A stretch of 64,000 nt of DNA from Otis tarda (Eukaryota; Chordata; Aves; Otidiformes; Otididae), in the NCBI GenBank assembly GCA_026413225.1, contig CM048552.1, positions 22,929,001-22,993,000 on the forward strand. The letters run 5' to 3'. This document shows, piece by piece, positions 26,301 to 41,300 of the stretch. How positions within the stretch are numbered: position 1 is the first letter of the stretch; each line of letters starts with the position of its first letter. The notes beneath the pieces were generated by a model. It was not told the origin of the DNA. It ran no database searches and worked only from the letters and a program-made list of their open reading frames with translations. The position numbers and the translations under genes are program-made.

Positions 26301-29300
26301 CTTATTTTTCCATTTCTCTACTTTTCCACTCATTTGTCATCAAGCATATCCTCAACTTTTTATATTCCTGGCCATGACTCTGTAAATAGGTATACTATCT
26401 ACTGTAACACGCACCTGTGGTAGGCAGTTTCTAGCCCAAGAACTACACCATGGAGATAAAAGTGGTCACCAATTATCTTTCACTAATGCAGAAAATCAAA
26501 GAGCGAAACAACCAGCCACCAAGGAGGCTACTGGTGGATCAGAAGAGGGGCCAGAAATTCAGGAACAGTTGGAAGGCAACAAAGGAGGGGAGCCTAACAG
26601 AGATGCAAAGAAACTTTGGCGTGAAGTCTAGCTTCAGATGGAGATGCTGAAGAAAATGCAACTGTGCCAGATCACAAGCAGAGAGACAACTAGGGAGGGA
26701 AAAGTGGATGGTGGTAGAGTTTCGCCCCATGATGTCGTGAGAGATGTCAGCTGCAGCACAAAGGGAAGCCAGCAACAGATGGATGTGTTCAAACGGACGT
26801 GATGGGTGGCAAAAGCCACCTAAGCTCTCTTCTGCCAGCTCCTGTAGGCAGTGACCTCCAGCTGGGGGTTTGCCTTTGATGCAAGTGCACATCTTCACAA
26901 GTAGGAATGGCCTCTTGTGCCAAGCAGAGCACAGGGATGCTGTGTCAAGAACCTGATGACAGTGCAGACACATGTGGATAAGATTTTCACAAATGTATGG
27001 AGCATATTATTGCTCTGCATTTATCTCATCTGTCCTTTCCTCCACAAGTAACCTTTCTCTTCCCTCATCCTGGTCCCAGCTGCAGTAAATTCTGGCTTTT
27101 GAAGCAGGTCTGTAAAACAACTAATTTGTTAGGAAAATTATTTGGCCCACACTGACTGCCAAATGATTCTGCCAACCCTCCATATAATGAGCACAAAAAT
27201 TAAAGGCATTAAAGGCAGATCCCATGAAGTGCTGTAGACACCGGCCACCTTCTTGGAGGTCAAAATGTTATTTTATGGACTATAAAGGTAACCACAGGAG
27301 CTAAATTGCGCTTCTGAACGGGGCACACAAGTTATTAGGAACCGCTTTTTCGCCCTCCACTTCCCTCCTTTCTCAGACTCAAGGGAGCCTGCTTCTTGTT
27401 TCTTCAGACAAGCCACCCACTCACAGGATATTCAACCAGAGAATTTCCATTGCGCACTCTTGGCAGCCTGGTGTTTGCCGTAGTGGCTGACCTGACCCAC
27501 CAGCTTGCCTCGTCACAGCATCCACAACGCAAGCCAGGTTTCAGTTTCTGGGTTATTTCTGCAATAGCAGGGAAGTGAGCTGAGTCCTGCCACTCTGGGG
27601 CTGCTTCGTCCAAACCACACACCACGTGAGCTGATCAAATGCTTCCCGTCACTCCAGGCTGAGCATTTACCCGGCAATGTACATGGTGTGCTGTCTGCTG
27701 TGGATGGGATGCTTATGCAAAGGGTTTGTATTTTAAACAACTAATTTCTTGGACTGCAGGCAGCATCTTTTTATTGTGAGGCAGACACCACATGATTTTT
27801 TTGAAAAGACCACAGAGCCTTGCTGACAGGTTTGATGGAGAAATGGAAGCGTGCATGACTGGAAAGTCTGCATTATCATACAGCCAGTGTTCACTGGCAG
27901 CTTTCAAGCAGAACCATGAGCACTGGATGGTGGGACATGTATTTAAATGCATAGCTCACATGACAGAGAATTAAGTTTAATAATATCCACATGAGGAAGG
28001 GCCAACTTCGCTAAAATTCTCAGCTACCTACGGATTTCTCCTGGCCCCTATGCACGCTGATCCACAAACAAGATGTACTCCAGGGCTCAAGAATAAAATA
28101 GCCACGATCAACTCTCTGGAAACAACTCCAGACTGCTGTGGATGTGTGGTTTATCAGCATCAATCATAATGGCAACCACCATGTAACACCCTCCCAAAAA
28201 ACCCTCCACTCAGAACCCCCAACTGCAGTGTAAAATGAATGTGTTGAGGTAAAGACTCATGGAGAAGAATCAAGGAGTGAGCTGAAACGCTCCACAAGAG
28301 CCCTGCGGCACTGAAGGCACTGCAGTGGTGAGAGCTCTCAGAGCAATTTCTTCAAACATCAAGAAGGGAACCAGAGGATGGATGAAGGTAAGAAGAAACT
28401 GTCAAGTTGGGAGTAGATTAAGGTGGAAGAGTGCACCCTGCTAAATGTAACTGTGCTGCTCAGGTTCACATTCAAAAGCATGGTGGAATAGCCACCTTCA
28501 TGTTTGTTTTCAGATCAGACCCTAATTTATCCCCCTTTCTTTCTCTTTTTGGTTATTCATCTCATCTTGTTTAGGTAAAGAGAATTCCTGATTTAAGTCA
28601 TTATGTCCAAGCAAGTCCCTAAACCACCTTCAGCACCTCAGAAATGCATTACAATTTTGAAAGGTTCTACCACCAATTTCACCATTTTAGATTTATTTGA
28701 GCTTTCTGAAACAATATAGTCTTCTCAATCTACACAGGCTAAAACTCAGAGAATTGCTCTTGCAAACAGACACTGGAGATCCCAGAACTGGCTGCAAGCT
28801 CTTGATCTGGTGGCTCGGTTCTGCAGATAAGGTATTCTGAGAAAGGAATCATGCTTATGTGGGATCAACAAATTTGGGCCATGTACCTAGGAAAAGCTTA
28901 ACTCCTTCCTTTGATACTGCTTCTCACTGCCACAGTAACAAGCAAATTAGATAAAGTTAAAAATAAATTAAAATCAGCCATGCCACTGCTCCACCTGCTC
29001 AGAGACCAGCCAAGCTGTCAGTGCTCCAGATGTACCGCATAGCTGGATATTAAAATTCAGTGTCACTTCATTTCTATTTCACTAAACAGGAGACTGGTTA
29101 TTGCTTGATCTTGCTTATAGTGAAACAACAGAAATGACAGTGGAGGAAGAATGGGTTACCAGAATTTAATTTCACTGGAATGGCTGGACTTGACTAACAC
29201 TCAGGTCAAGTAGAGAAACTGTGATAGGTAGGGAGAAATAGAGCTTTCTTCCCCTGTTATACAGCAAAAATTGATGAGGTATTTACTGCACAGCACAGAC

Positions 29301-32300
29301 TCTTGTGGACTAGGGCATTTTAGTTCAGAAATAATTTTAAATTGAAATCGTGGCTTCCCTTTTAACTGGATTTTTGACTCATTTAATGGAGGTCTCATGC
29401 ATTCCTTGGCTCAGAAATGTGCTGTGCTGGCAGAACTGGGCAGAAGTACTAGTCTAAGCCCCAAGTTTTGCTCACTATTGATCCTTATCAATCGAGCTTT
29501 AAAAATCCATCTCACAATCGACGCTAGGTATCAACAAGAGCCAAATGCAACAGCACTTATCATAGAATCTTAGAACCATTTGGGTTGGAAGGAACCTTCA
29601 AAGATCATCTAGTCCATGTCCCCTGCCATGGGCAGGGACATCTTTCACTAGATCAGGTTGCTCAAAACCCTATCCAGCCTGATCTTGAACACTTCCAGTG
29701 GCTGGGCATCCACAGCTTCTCTGAGCAACCTGTTCCAGTGTGTCACCACATTCATCATAAAAAAACGTCGTCCTTTGATCCATTGTACCTGAAAACTGAC
29801 TATGGGCTTTTGGTGGTAGATAGACACTAATCGCATGTATGAGGCTGAAACTGTTGTAGACGCAACTCTAGTGTACACAGACACAGACCGAGCCACTGCA
29901 CTGTCTCCTTGTGCACTGCTTGTGCACTTCTACCCCGCCCGGCCACGCACTGCATTTAGAGTGGCCAGTGCTAAAGGTAAAGCTGTTGTGCTTCGGGTGA
30001 TCAGACCACACAGTAAAACAGACAATTACCAGCAGGACGGCAGCCAGACAATGTGCCAAAGAAAGGGGAAAATACATAACAGAAAATTTATTTTAGGAAG
30101 GCTCTTGGAAAGAAGAGTATTTTCTTTCCTTTGTGTATACTGAATAAAAGAGGTTTCAAACAAAGCATAGATTACACGTCTGCTGAAAGACGTCACCAAG
30201 AACGCCTGAAAACAGCAGTGAAACAAGACTATAGCATTTCAGACAACATCAACTGACAAGATAGTCTGCTCTGATCATCTGTTCTCACGCCGGAAGTGCT
30301 CGTGTCACACTTGCAGAGGTGCACGTGAACGCAACGTCCCTGTGCTGACTTTACTGCAGTCCACAGTTGGCTTCGTTTTCTTGTACAACAAAGAGAAATG
30401 AAACTAGAACCAATTTCGCCAGTTTTAAGGCATGAACTGTATTATATGCCTTTGCTTTGCATTTTGTGAATAGAGTCCCCATGGAAAGATTTTTGCAGTA
30501 AAAAATAAATGCTCTTTATCAGCAGTTAGCTCAGGTATCTGGTATTTCAGTAACTTCAATGCAGGCAGAGACTGCCACAGTCTTGGACTCGCAGGAAAAC
30601 ATCCACCTGGATGATACCTCTGCACAGCAGCTTCTCCTAGCGCCTCACTAACGGGCTATCAAGAATCTTTCCCTTAAGTAGCCTAAAGTGGTGGCTGCTT
30701 ATCTCACCCCCAAGATGTGCTAGACAGGGAATCACACCAGCACAAGTTCACAGACAGGCTTTGAAGCCTACATGGGGGCTGCAGATTACATTTCAACATG
30801 CTCCATAACTTCTTTATGCGGTTTTCATGCAAACCATGGGAGAATCTTTACACACAGGAGAAGCATAGAAGAACTGGTGTAAAACGTACCCAACACAACG
30901 GGTTCATGTCAAAAACTCATCTCATGTAGGGGTTTACTGTCATAGTCTCTGTCCTAGAGACCACAAACACAAAAACATGGGAGATTATGTTGTTGTTCTC
31001 TGGTTAAGACAAATGAGATCGACAAAGAAAGACTTAATTATAACCTACATTTCCACAAAGGAACAGAGGACATTTTCAAGCAAAAAGGGTGCTTTTTGAA
31101 GAGATATCACCAGGGAGAAGAGGTATTTGCTTGGAAGTTATGGAAAAACCACTTCTAGTTTGTTTTTGCAAAAACAAGAATATCCTCTTCTCGGTTGAAT
31201 GTCATTCTTGACTTATTCCACCGCTTACTGCTGACTCCTTTCCCTCTCACAAGGTATCAAGAATTAATGAGACAGAAGTTTAAATAAGGGAGAAGATAAA
31301 AGCCTAACCCACCCTTTATGTTTTACAGATTTACAGTTCATAGGTGTAATTTTAAGTATCAATATGAGGACAGAGATTATTTCAACCTCTCAGCTACCAC
31401 AGGCTGCTATAAATTTTGAAGACTTTGTAGATACAGATAAAGCTACTTGCTGCTGAAACCACAGGCTAGACCAGCTATAACCTAGGGCCACATTTAGGAC
31501 AGAGGAATTAAGACACAAACAAAATTCTCCTCCACAGTGACACTGAAAACAAAGCACATGTGTAATATGAACACACATCATGCTGTCTGTGTCTCCATGC
31601 CATATTTTTGAATAAAATAAATTATTAAAAAATTAATGTACCCTTATTACTTATTCTTCAGCTGCTCTGCATCCATTCTTGTAATTAAGAACATTGGCTA
31701 GACTAAACACTGTGATTAAAATAGTGCGCCAACTGTGTGTCTAAAGAATACCTAATTTTTTGCAGTGCTGACTTTTTTTTTGTTCAATAGTGATACTTAA
31801 AAGATATTATGTCACTACTGAAGAAATGTATTACAGTTTTTTTTCTACCACGTCTTTTTAACTTGAATTGCAAAGAACATCATCCTGTTTTGAGACTCTG
31901 GACCTATTGATCAGAATGGATTTTTGGTACACCCTTTGTATAAAGAAATGCTGGAGCTAAGTGTTTCCTAACACACTTGAATGATGGTGCTATTGACAAA
32001 ACAAAGTTTGTAAGGCAAGCACAAATGACTCTGCTTAAAAAGTAAACTTCTAACTTAAGGCACACACAAGGTATTAAATAGGTCTCTGAAAAAGATGCAC
32101 TTACCTGGTATTTAAACAGCACTTCACTTGGTGATTTACCTAATTTTCCATTGATGTTAACTTCAATTTGACCTTGTTTTTCTTCGTTCATTTCTCCAAC
32201 TTGACATACAATCCTAGTGAGAAAGAATGTAAGTTTATCTTCTGGAAGTAACAGCTGCAATACCAATGCAATGTATGTGAGCTACCACACACACTGCCAG

Positions 32301-35300
32301 CAAAAACACTAACTTTGCTTTATCCTACACAAAGTATGGGAACGCTGCCTCAGATTCCCAGCAAAACCACCCAAGAATAGTTTAATCTTCTATCTAAAGG
32401 TAACTGAAACTTGGGCACTGTACACAGCAGCTACTTTAGCAGTCCTTTAGTAGAGGTACCTTCTACAGCAGGCTCCAATTCAGCCCAGAAGTCAGAGATG
32501 AACCTCTCCAACCCTACACCAGGTTTTCACTGGACCTTGTGATACTAAAAAAACAAACAAACCCCCTCCCTCGATGTAAGAATCAGACCATCAGCTATCT
32601 TAGAACTTGGTGTGTTTTAGCTGATGATGATACTTTCGTTGTGCATCCTGTTGTCTTTCAGCTTTAAAGTACTGTATTTTCACACCTACAATCAAAATTC
32701 CTTTAGAATTACTGTTCCCTGAAAATAAATCCACAGATAACCCACGCAAAATCAGAGGTCAAGGAACATGGGCCAAGAAAACACTGCCTTAACAAATACT
32801 GCTGCTGAGTGACAGCTAGGATGTTTAAATTTTTATTTCAAACAGGTGATCCACAGAATATAAGCATGAAAAGGCAATAAGGATTTGACACACTTGAAAA
32901 CCATGACAAATGCTTAATGGAGAGCTGATAATACAGTCAGATAAGGAGGTATATAATGTGCGTAGCTTGCGCAGACGGTTTCATACAGGACACACCCAGT
33001 GGATCACTGCTCTTTTCCTTCACTCTTGCTCTCCGGGTTTATTGCTATTCTTCCTTATGCAACGCATGGCTGCTTTAAAAAACCCACTCAAATACAGAAA
33101 AAAAAAAAAACCAACAACCCCAAATTGCCGGGTATAATGTACTTAAATCGGGACTTATAATAAAAGGATTGTCAAGTCCCTCTGCAGATCACTCCAGATC
33201 TGCCTGGCTACTGGCAAATGAACAAAATTCTCTGAATTCTTGCATGTCCTGGCATGTGTACGGCTGCCCGAGTCTGTTCCTCATCATCTCTCTACTGTAT
33301 TCTTGGAAGTTGTATCTTCTTGTCAAGCAGAAACAGGAAACGGTGCCTTTGGAGGAATTTCTACCATATGTCAAGCCAGGGAAAGCAGTCGGGGGCCGGG
33401 GTCGGGGGGTGTGTGTGTGGGAAACGCTGTAGCGTGGATAGCAGGGATTTTAACTGAGAAAAGTTCCCTCCCCTCCCCAGCATTGGCATTGCCTCCCTTC
33501 CCCCACATTGCAAACAGAAAACTACAAAGAATGAGAACATGACTTCTCTAAGGCCAACAATTAAATCACTGCAGAGCCAGAAAGCAGCCTTAAGTGCCTT
33601 AAATCTTGCTGCTCCCCTGCCCATGAGAGCAACTGTCTCCTAAAAATGACTAGCGTTTTACTGCAGAAGGATAGGGGAACAAGACTAGGTACTTTTTTTT
33701 TTTACTAAATTAAATAAAAGAAGGTAATAATAAAACAAAAGAATGGAGGAAGATAAAACCAGAAAATCATAGATAACTATATGGAGATTTTGAATAACTT
33801 CTTTTTCAAGGCTTCCCTAATGGAGAACATCCTTCAAAACCCCCTAATTTGTTGATAAATGACATTATGCAAGTTGCATTTGTTCTCACCCATTACCACA
33901 CTGGCAGAGCTTAGGAAACACCAGTAATGTTGCTATGATACCACAGTTATCTGAGTTCTGGCTCCTTTCCATGTATTTAAAAATATCAAAAACCTTTAGA
34001 AAAAGCCAAGAGGCTGGGGGAAATTCTTGTAAGGCTATGCTGCAATTCAATGCAGCTTTTGGAAACACTGAAAATAGGGAATGGGAAAAGATGACTGTAA
34101 AAGACTTGGGAATTTTGTGGATGGTGATACACACGTAAATGCAGGAGTGATGACAATGGATTTGATTTGGGGAGCAGTAAGAGATAAACAGCTATATATG
34201 CATTCTTAAGTCCCATGGGCCCGGGAAGATTCTAAATGCTCGATCCACAAACTGACTAAAGCTCAACATTTTTCAAAAGCTAAAAAAAATCACTTAGATA
34301 TCTTCAAAATCACTTTAAAAACATGCCACAGAAACAGCAAAAGTTACTATATTACACTTTAAATTAACTGAAGGGAAAGCAAGCCAAGGTTGCAATTGCC
34401 GTTTTAAATATCAAAAGCGAATGAAAGAAAAATCACACTGCTTAAAATACGTCACTTCTCTTAATAATACTACTGAACCTTCATGCTATGCTTTTTATCA
34501 GATAATATCAAAAGGGTATTTCCCTCTTGAAATTAGATGTTTGATATAATCTGTAATAAACACCTAGACACCTTGAAGAATTTAGGCACTTTGTTTTAAT
34601 TTTTGGTACTGCTTAAGAGTGTGACAAGTAACCCACAAAACATCTACCAACCTGCTTAGGCAATTCAACATCAATGGACTTGTTGGCTCTGTGATGAAAC
34701 TTAAGTCATCTAAAGCTAAACCAGAACTCTGGGCACCCTCCCTGCCCCCAGGAAAGAAACTTCGTAGCTGGACTAAACCAAAAAGATTCAAGCTTCCTCT
34801 TGCTTTGCCTACTTTCCCATAAATCTTATATGGTTTGCCGGACTGTGGTTTAGATTTAACAACTATTTTAATGATCAGATGCACACCTATGATGCCTTTA
34901 ATTTAAAAACATATTAATAGTCTTGCGATATCTGCAGTAATAGTTTATGAAAGCTTTTCAAACAAATAAGGAAAAATAATCAATGAATCAGAAGCAGGAT
35001 GGCAGTACACTATTGCAAATTTGTTGCTGTATTAGAATCTATAACAATTTTAAATAAAGACTCAGACGTTACTGTGAAATAGTGCATCTATATCACACTA
35101 GTCCTTTCTTCTATTGATAACCTTTTATAACCACAGGAAGATTATCTTCCCCTGAAAATGTGCAGCAGTTCCTTTTTTCTTCTAAAATCTTGTGAAAAAT
35201 ATGCAGCAATTACCTTGTGGAAACAGAGTAGAATTCCTCTTTGAAAACACATTCCTTGTCTGCCACTGTTATATTTTTCACATCTTCTGCTTTTATTCCC

Positions 35301-38300
35301 AAATTAGATCCCATTATGGTCAAAAGAATTCCACCACTTAGTGGTCCAGTTTTTGGCTCAATCTGTGTTTGCAAGAGGGAAAGTAAAAAAAAAAAAAAAG
35401 CAAAATTAAATACTGTAGCAGCCATATTGCTCTTCCATATTATTTAAAGCTACTTGGACTTAGCTGCACTTCAAATGCAAGATGTTTCTTATAGGACTCA
35501 CACAAAAACATGCTATGTAACTTTTTAATACTAATTATTCATCTATTAGCTCAGAACCAGTATTCACCAGCTGCAGATTTTTTCTCGTGTGGCAGACTGT
35601 TATGCACAAAACTCTTGCCTGCAGTTTACTCTGTTTTAAGTTTGCTTCCTCCACTTCCTCCACCATTAATTTTGAAAAGCAAATGGATCGGTCTCCTCTC
35701 ACAATCATTCCATGGAGCTTTTCCAGCATTTTTTGGCCATGATTTTCTCACTTTAGGTGCATCAGAACAGTGCACCTTCCTAACACACAGTGCTGCCCCA
35801 CCCCACATAGCGTCTTCAAAAGTTCCTCCAGTCCCCTGATCTTCCTTACTGCATCAAATGGTAGGATGCTACAGTACATGGGCTGATGATAATTAAATAA
35901 TTTGCAATTAAAATGAGGACTGAGAAAATCCTGCAGCTGCAGTGGACTTCTCAGGTTGAAATATGGCCTGAACAGGCACTTGAATTCTGAATATCTGGTG
36001 GAAGACTAACCTAGTTTCCTATGTAATATTTGGACTTAGGATGTCTGCTCCACCAAAATCAGAGTTTCTTAGATCTAAGCAAGTCTGAGCACAGAAACAT
36101 GGCTGCTGCTGCCTGCTGCCCAGTCCAGCTCCAAAATCACTTGCTCTGTTTTCCCAATGGTTCCACTTTTTAAAACTTCTGCCCACTGGCCATCCCTCTG
36201 CACTCAACCCATAAATAAACTAGCTGAAAAATGACTTAATGGTTTGAGTAGATGTTTCCAAAAGTTTTGTTCAAATCTGAAGCTAACAAAAGCTTTGAAA
36301 AAACTAATAATTTAGTATTTAATATTTAATTCACAATCATGTACAAACAGTATCCCAGGTGAAAAGACTTTTATTTTTCTTAATTTTCCTTTTCCTTCCC
36401 ATTCAAACAATCTATATCTGGGCACAGCTATCACACAAGTACTCTTCTCCACACTTTCTGCTGAGATTTCAGGGTATTTGCCTTCCTTGGCAGGCTTCAA
36501 CTGTTTACTGGCCATCTCTTCTTAGATACACCATCACAGCCAAACTCATCCAGCGTGCTGCCGCTCTGCCTGTACCCACACTGCACCCCTGTGCAACTGC
36601 GCAGCCTCAGAAGATTCAGCATCTCTATCAGTTTGAGCCACAGGTTTCAGAATTAAACAGTTGCTACTGAGTGAAACATCCCTGTTATGACTCTCAATCT
36701 CTGCCATGCAGTTACTGCAGCTTGGGATATGTTCTCATCAAAGGGTGTGTCTGAGTTTCAAAGTACTGATACCACTGTCGCAGCAATTTTTATTTGCCCA
36801 ATGGATGTACATATGACTCTTTTCTCGACAATTATGCCCAGAAGAACAGCATTTGGCTTGTTGCTGAAAAGGACAAGAATTTATCGCTTCTTGCTTTGGC
36901 TATTGGTCCACCAAGATGGACCAATGCTCTTCCCTTGCCTGGGTGAATGCTCCAACTGCAGAGTAAGTCAGGCACATATGGTGTCTCTGACTTCTTACAC
37001 TCAACTTCTACAGCCTTGGGTTTGATCCTGGTGTGGACTGGAAAATATCACTCACACCTGCAAAACATACTGTGACACAGAAATAACCTGCTCTCTTATT
37101 AAACACTATTTAGAAGTCTAGTTTGAAGCTGGTTAATGAGCCTGCTAAGTGCTTGTGGTTCCAGGTGCAGTGAACCTCTCTTACAGACTTATTTCAGGTA
37201 GAAAGGACTTCAGAAGAGAAAAAAATCCATGCTAATTCCCAAGAATCAAGTGCCACGTTTAAAAGTGCTAGCCCGGCTTCTGGTGCAGTGAGGAAAAGGC
37301 TTGAAAAACAAGGACTCTCAAAGACTCCATTCAGTCTCTTATTTTCAGTCTTTACAAATCTCTCACACACATTGCTACTGGCATTATTTCCTTGCAGCTA
37401 TTTCAGAGGCTTACTTAACACTCTAGGCAGAAAACCTGCCTTTCAGTATGAGCTTGCTTGGATGCTTCCTCCTGAAAAATAATATACTGGTAGGGAGAGA
37501 AAAAAAGTAATCTTACGCGAGTGATTTCTGGATGAGGACACGTGTCAGTGGGAGGAGCACGACAGAGTTTTTCATAAACGCACTTGCTGGGCTGGCCATC
37601 TTCTTCACACCAGACACACTTATAGTCGCGATGTGCCGCGAGGCATAAGCTGCAGTCGCTTCGTCCATAAGAGCAGTTGTACAGAGTCACTGGAATACGA
37701 ACGGTAAATGCACTTAGACATTTTCCTCTGTTTTAAGGATATTCTGGGTGTTATAGGAAGGAAAACCAAACCTACGTACAAAGTTCGCCTGTTGCTCAGT
37801 TTTGTCGTGTGAAAAATATGCACACCGTGCATCCCTGAAAGATGCTGAGAGAACACTGTATTTTTCTCCATATGGAAAAATCTGAAATCTATCCATGTGC
37901 AGAGCACGAATAAACTATCAAGTAGAACCAAAATGCATTTTTGTCACTTGGGCATTGTCAAAATGTTGACCTACAAAGTCCTTTCTTTAACTATCCTCAA
38001 TGAACCTGTGTATACAACTGTTCGAAGAACAGCTGAAATACACAGGTCCTCCTGGTGTACCAGGAGTCAGACGTAGAAGGGTATAAAGTCTGCATGAGCG
38101 TCAGTAGGGACAGACATCAGCTAGCATGGGACCTCTGCCAGTCGTGTATTTAAAGGAAGAGAGCTGCCTTTGTTGGCTGTTTTCAGGACATCTGGGCCTT
38201 TCCAAAATCATCACTAAAGCCTGCACTGAATAGAAAGTTAACACTTAATGAAGTGCTATCCTTTGTTCAAGTTAATACCTCTTCATTTCTCCATTTTTCT

Positions 38301-41300
38301 CTGTTTTCTTCCTTTTGTTTTCCCTTTTGTCTTGAACTGCTGTCCAGATTCCTTCTGCAGTGGGGTTTAATTCTATTTTTTCTTAGCCAAGAAATCAGGT
38401 CTGACAGTCATGCCTCTCTCACTGATGAACCACGCACCAATTGTCCCAGACACTAAGCTTGTTTTGGCACCCATCAATCTCTAGCATGATGCACAGTCAT
38501 TGAATAAAATTGATTTTCCCAAATAGAGGCAAAGCCTTGAGACACAGCTGGGTGGTTCAGCCTGGACTGGAAAAAAAATGCCACATGTTTCTCAAGGAGA
38601 AGTGTTCAAGTTGCACAGACTACTCAGCATGTGAGTGCTGCGCTTCCCTGGGAAGGTGATCTGATTATTGCAGAGAAGGAAACGTCTTGCTCCCTCCTTT
38701 TCAGCTCCTGCCCTCCATCCCTGCTTCCCTCTGCTCTTTGGCTGCTCTTTGTTTCTGGACACACAGCCTCACCCTCTGCCACCAAGACTCTGGCACTTGT
38801 TGATTCTTCTTGTAAATAAACTTATCAGAACAGTAGAAAGCTACTTAGGTTTCCTCCTGTGCTCTTTCAAGAGTTAAATGTGCTCACAGATGGGAGTGGG
38901 GAGTACAAGACAGAGACTAAACATCTCCCCTTTCCAGTAGGGATGAACTGGTTTATATGCTCATTAAGTCTCAAGCAATGGTACCCTTGGTGACACTGTT
39001 TTTTTTTTAAAGGAGTTTCATCCTTAAAGACGCAGGAAGCAAAACTGGAGTAAACAGAGGTGATCAGATGTGGGCAAGAGAGAATAGGATAAATCCCTTT
39101 GAGACCGCATATGGTAAAGGCCATCAAAAATGTCTGTTTAGAGAAAGCTTTTATTCTGAGAAAAGCAGGACTCTAGGAAGGACACCAGCAAAACCACCCT
39201 CCAGTCACTAACATGTCAATGCACTTGGTATCTTCCTATATAATGGCAGTAGCAGCAGCTTTTAAAATCTAATTCCAAGAGGCTACCATGTCAGATTTCT
39301 ATTGAAGTGAAAAAGTAAAATGAGAATGCTGGTTTTCCATTATTTATCAGCAGTGTCCTTATTCCCCTGCTAAGCATGAACAATATTACAGATGCCCAAA
39401 ACTTGGCTACAGTCTCTTTATCACCTGCACAAAAGCATATAACCCCACATGGGCAATTTTTCTCTAAATGCTGTATATTTAAAAACCTTAGCATTCAGTT
39501 TCACAGCTAGTCTTTAACGGAATAACACATTTGTATTCTTTCCCTTACACTGAAGAGTTAATGCAATGATGAAGCCTGGTTTTAATCCTTCTTAGATCTA
39601 ATCAGCATATCCACTTGATTTCAAGTAGCTTTACCAGCACAAACTCAGTTGAGATATCATTGGAGGTGTATGCAAAGCCGAGGGACACTGGCATTTGTAG
39701 CAAGGAATCAATGAGAAAGAGCATCCGTTTGATTCAGCCCCTATCTTGAGTTCTCAAGGAATCGATGAGCACAAAGCAGGAGCAGCATCATTTGCTTCAT
39801 ACACTGGGCACATCAATACGGAAGTCAGTGAGCAACAAACATAACCTGAGCAATATTTTCAACAGTTTGTGTGTTAACATTCACTCTGTATGTTGGATGT
39901 GAATGTAATGCTGGGGAAAAGCACCAGACTGACAGCCCTGGTACGCTGCTGTTCACTTTTATAAGCAGAAGAGACAGCGCGGGCAGTGGCAAGGAAAAGT
40001 TTCCTCGCGTTTATGCTGTGAATTGCTTTTGTAGGAACCAGACTGCTTTCTTAATCCAGCACTTTGAATGGTTGCTACTGCACAGGGACTTGACCAGGTA
40101 ATATTGTCAAAAAAATCTTCCCCTTGACTCCCTAACCCCTGTGTTAGCCACCCGTACTGCCGTACTGCCACATGGCCACCTGGTACGGCACAGGAATGCG
40201 CTTACTGAATTACTTTGTTATCCTTCAACGGCTGGACAGGGATATTCATCCTATCCCTGAGTAAACAATGTCAGCACTGCAACGTCTTGACATCCCTCAC
40301 ACCCAGTTGCATAAATGCAATGAAGAAAGCTATGGCCTTAAAGCATTAAACACTCCCCCTGTTCACTGATCAGCTCATTAAATGTACCAGCAGCAGGCCA
40401 CTCATTAGATTCAGGCTCTTATCCATCACCTTGAGATACCAGCTGTGAAATCATTGATAAAAAGGACAAAGGATAAAAAGGGATATATTGGATTTCATAC
40501 TGTTCAGAACCCCTGATGGCTGGAGATGTAAAAACACTATCGTAACTTAGTATTCACTAAGTGTTACACAAAGAAAGGGTTCTTTCACCAGCAGGTTCAA
40601 AGGTGCTTCTCAGCAGCAATCACATACCCAAAGCCAATTCTTTTGAAGATGCATAAAAAACATTACGCTCTGGATTTTGTATGGCAAGGAAATTTAAAAG
40701 TAAGAGAGAATTTGGATTTTAAAAATCCCTTTTATAATAAAAAGAGACATTTGTTGATAATTTTTCAATTCCCCTTTTGCAATGGTTCTATATTTCAATT
40801 TGAATGATAATATTTCTTTAACAATTCAGCTACTTCTTTTTTCCTTTGTTCTTCCCAGACTGGGAAAAAAGATGTTGGGAATATTTGGTCAAAATTCTGC
40901 AGTTTTAAACACCACAGCCTTTGGAATGGAAATTAAGACAGTGTGAGATTGTAATATGAGCTGCCTGTAACATTCATGCCAGGTCCTCTTTTAAGTGCTT
41001 TCAACACTGCACACAGTGCCATAGGGAAAATCTTCTAAAAACATACTTCTATGCTGTCAATAAGAAAGGGAATAAATTTAAATATTGTACAGATGGAAAA
41101 ACACAATCTGAAGGTGAAATTACTTGGGGGCTGTATTAGTTCTCCTGACGTTGACTCATCACACAAGCAACAAGTGCCTCGCTGTTTTTGCAAGATTATG
41201 TCTTGAACTTCAGTCCAAAGGAATGTAAGGTATGTACCAGCTCCCAGATACTGCTCCACTGATTCTGACGGAGCTTCCTCACCTCAGCTCAGGACTAGGC

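Larger units (their letters stand above)
19880..32104. other. Large intron, 12225 bp
   Basis: Longest intron in the window. It holds a GC-rich island with 24-bp repeats (20720-20995), paired ETS words (22810-22840), small tandem duplications (23767-23796, 24236-24283), two CR1 3' remnants (24679-24722, 29560-29775), a 185-codon plus-strand open frame of unknown status (25866-26423) and an ETS plus E-box cluster (30290-30327). No further exon was found in the required frame. Confidence 0.75.

Noticed and set aside
38049-38066. Perfect 7-bp hairpin
   Set aside because: Too short to stand out from chance in 64 kb, and nothing else suggests an RNA gene.
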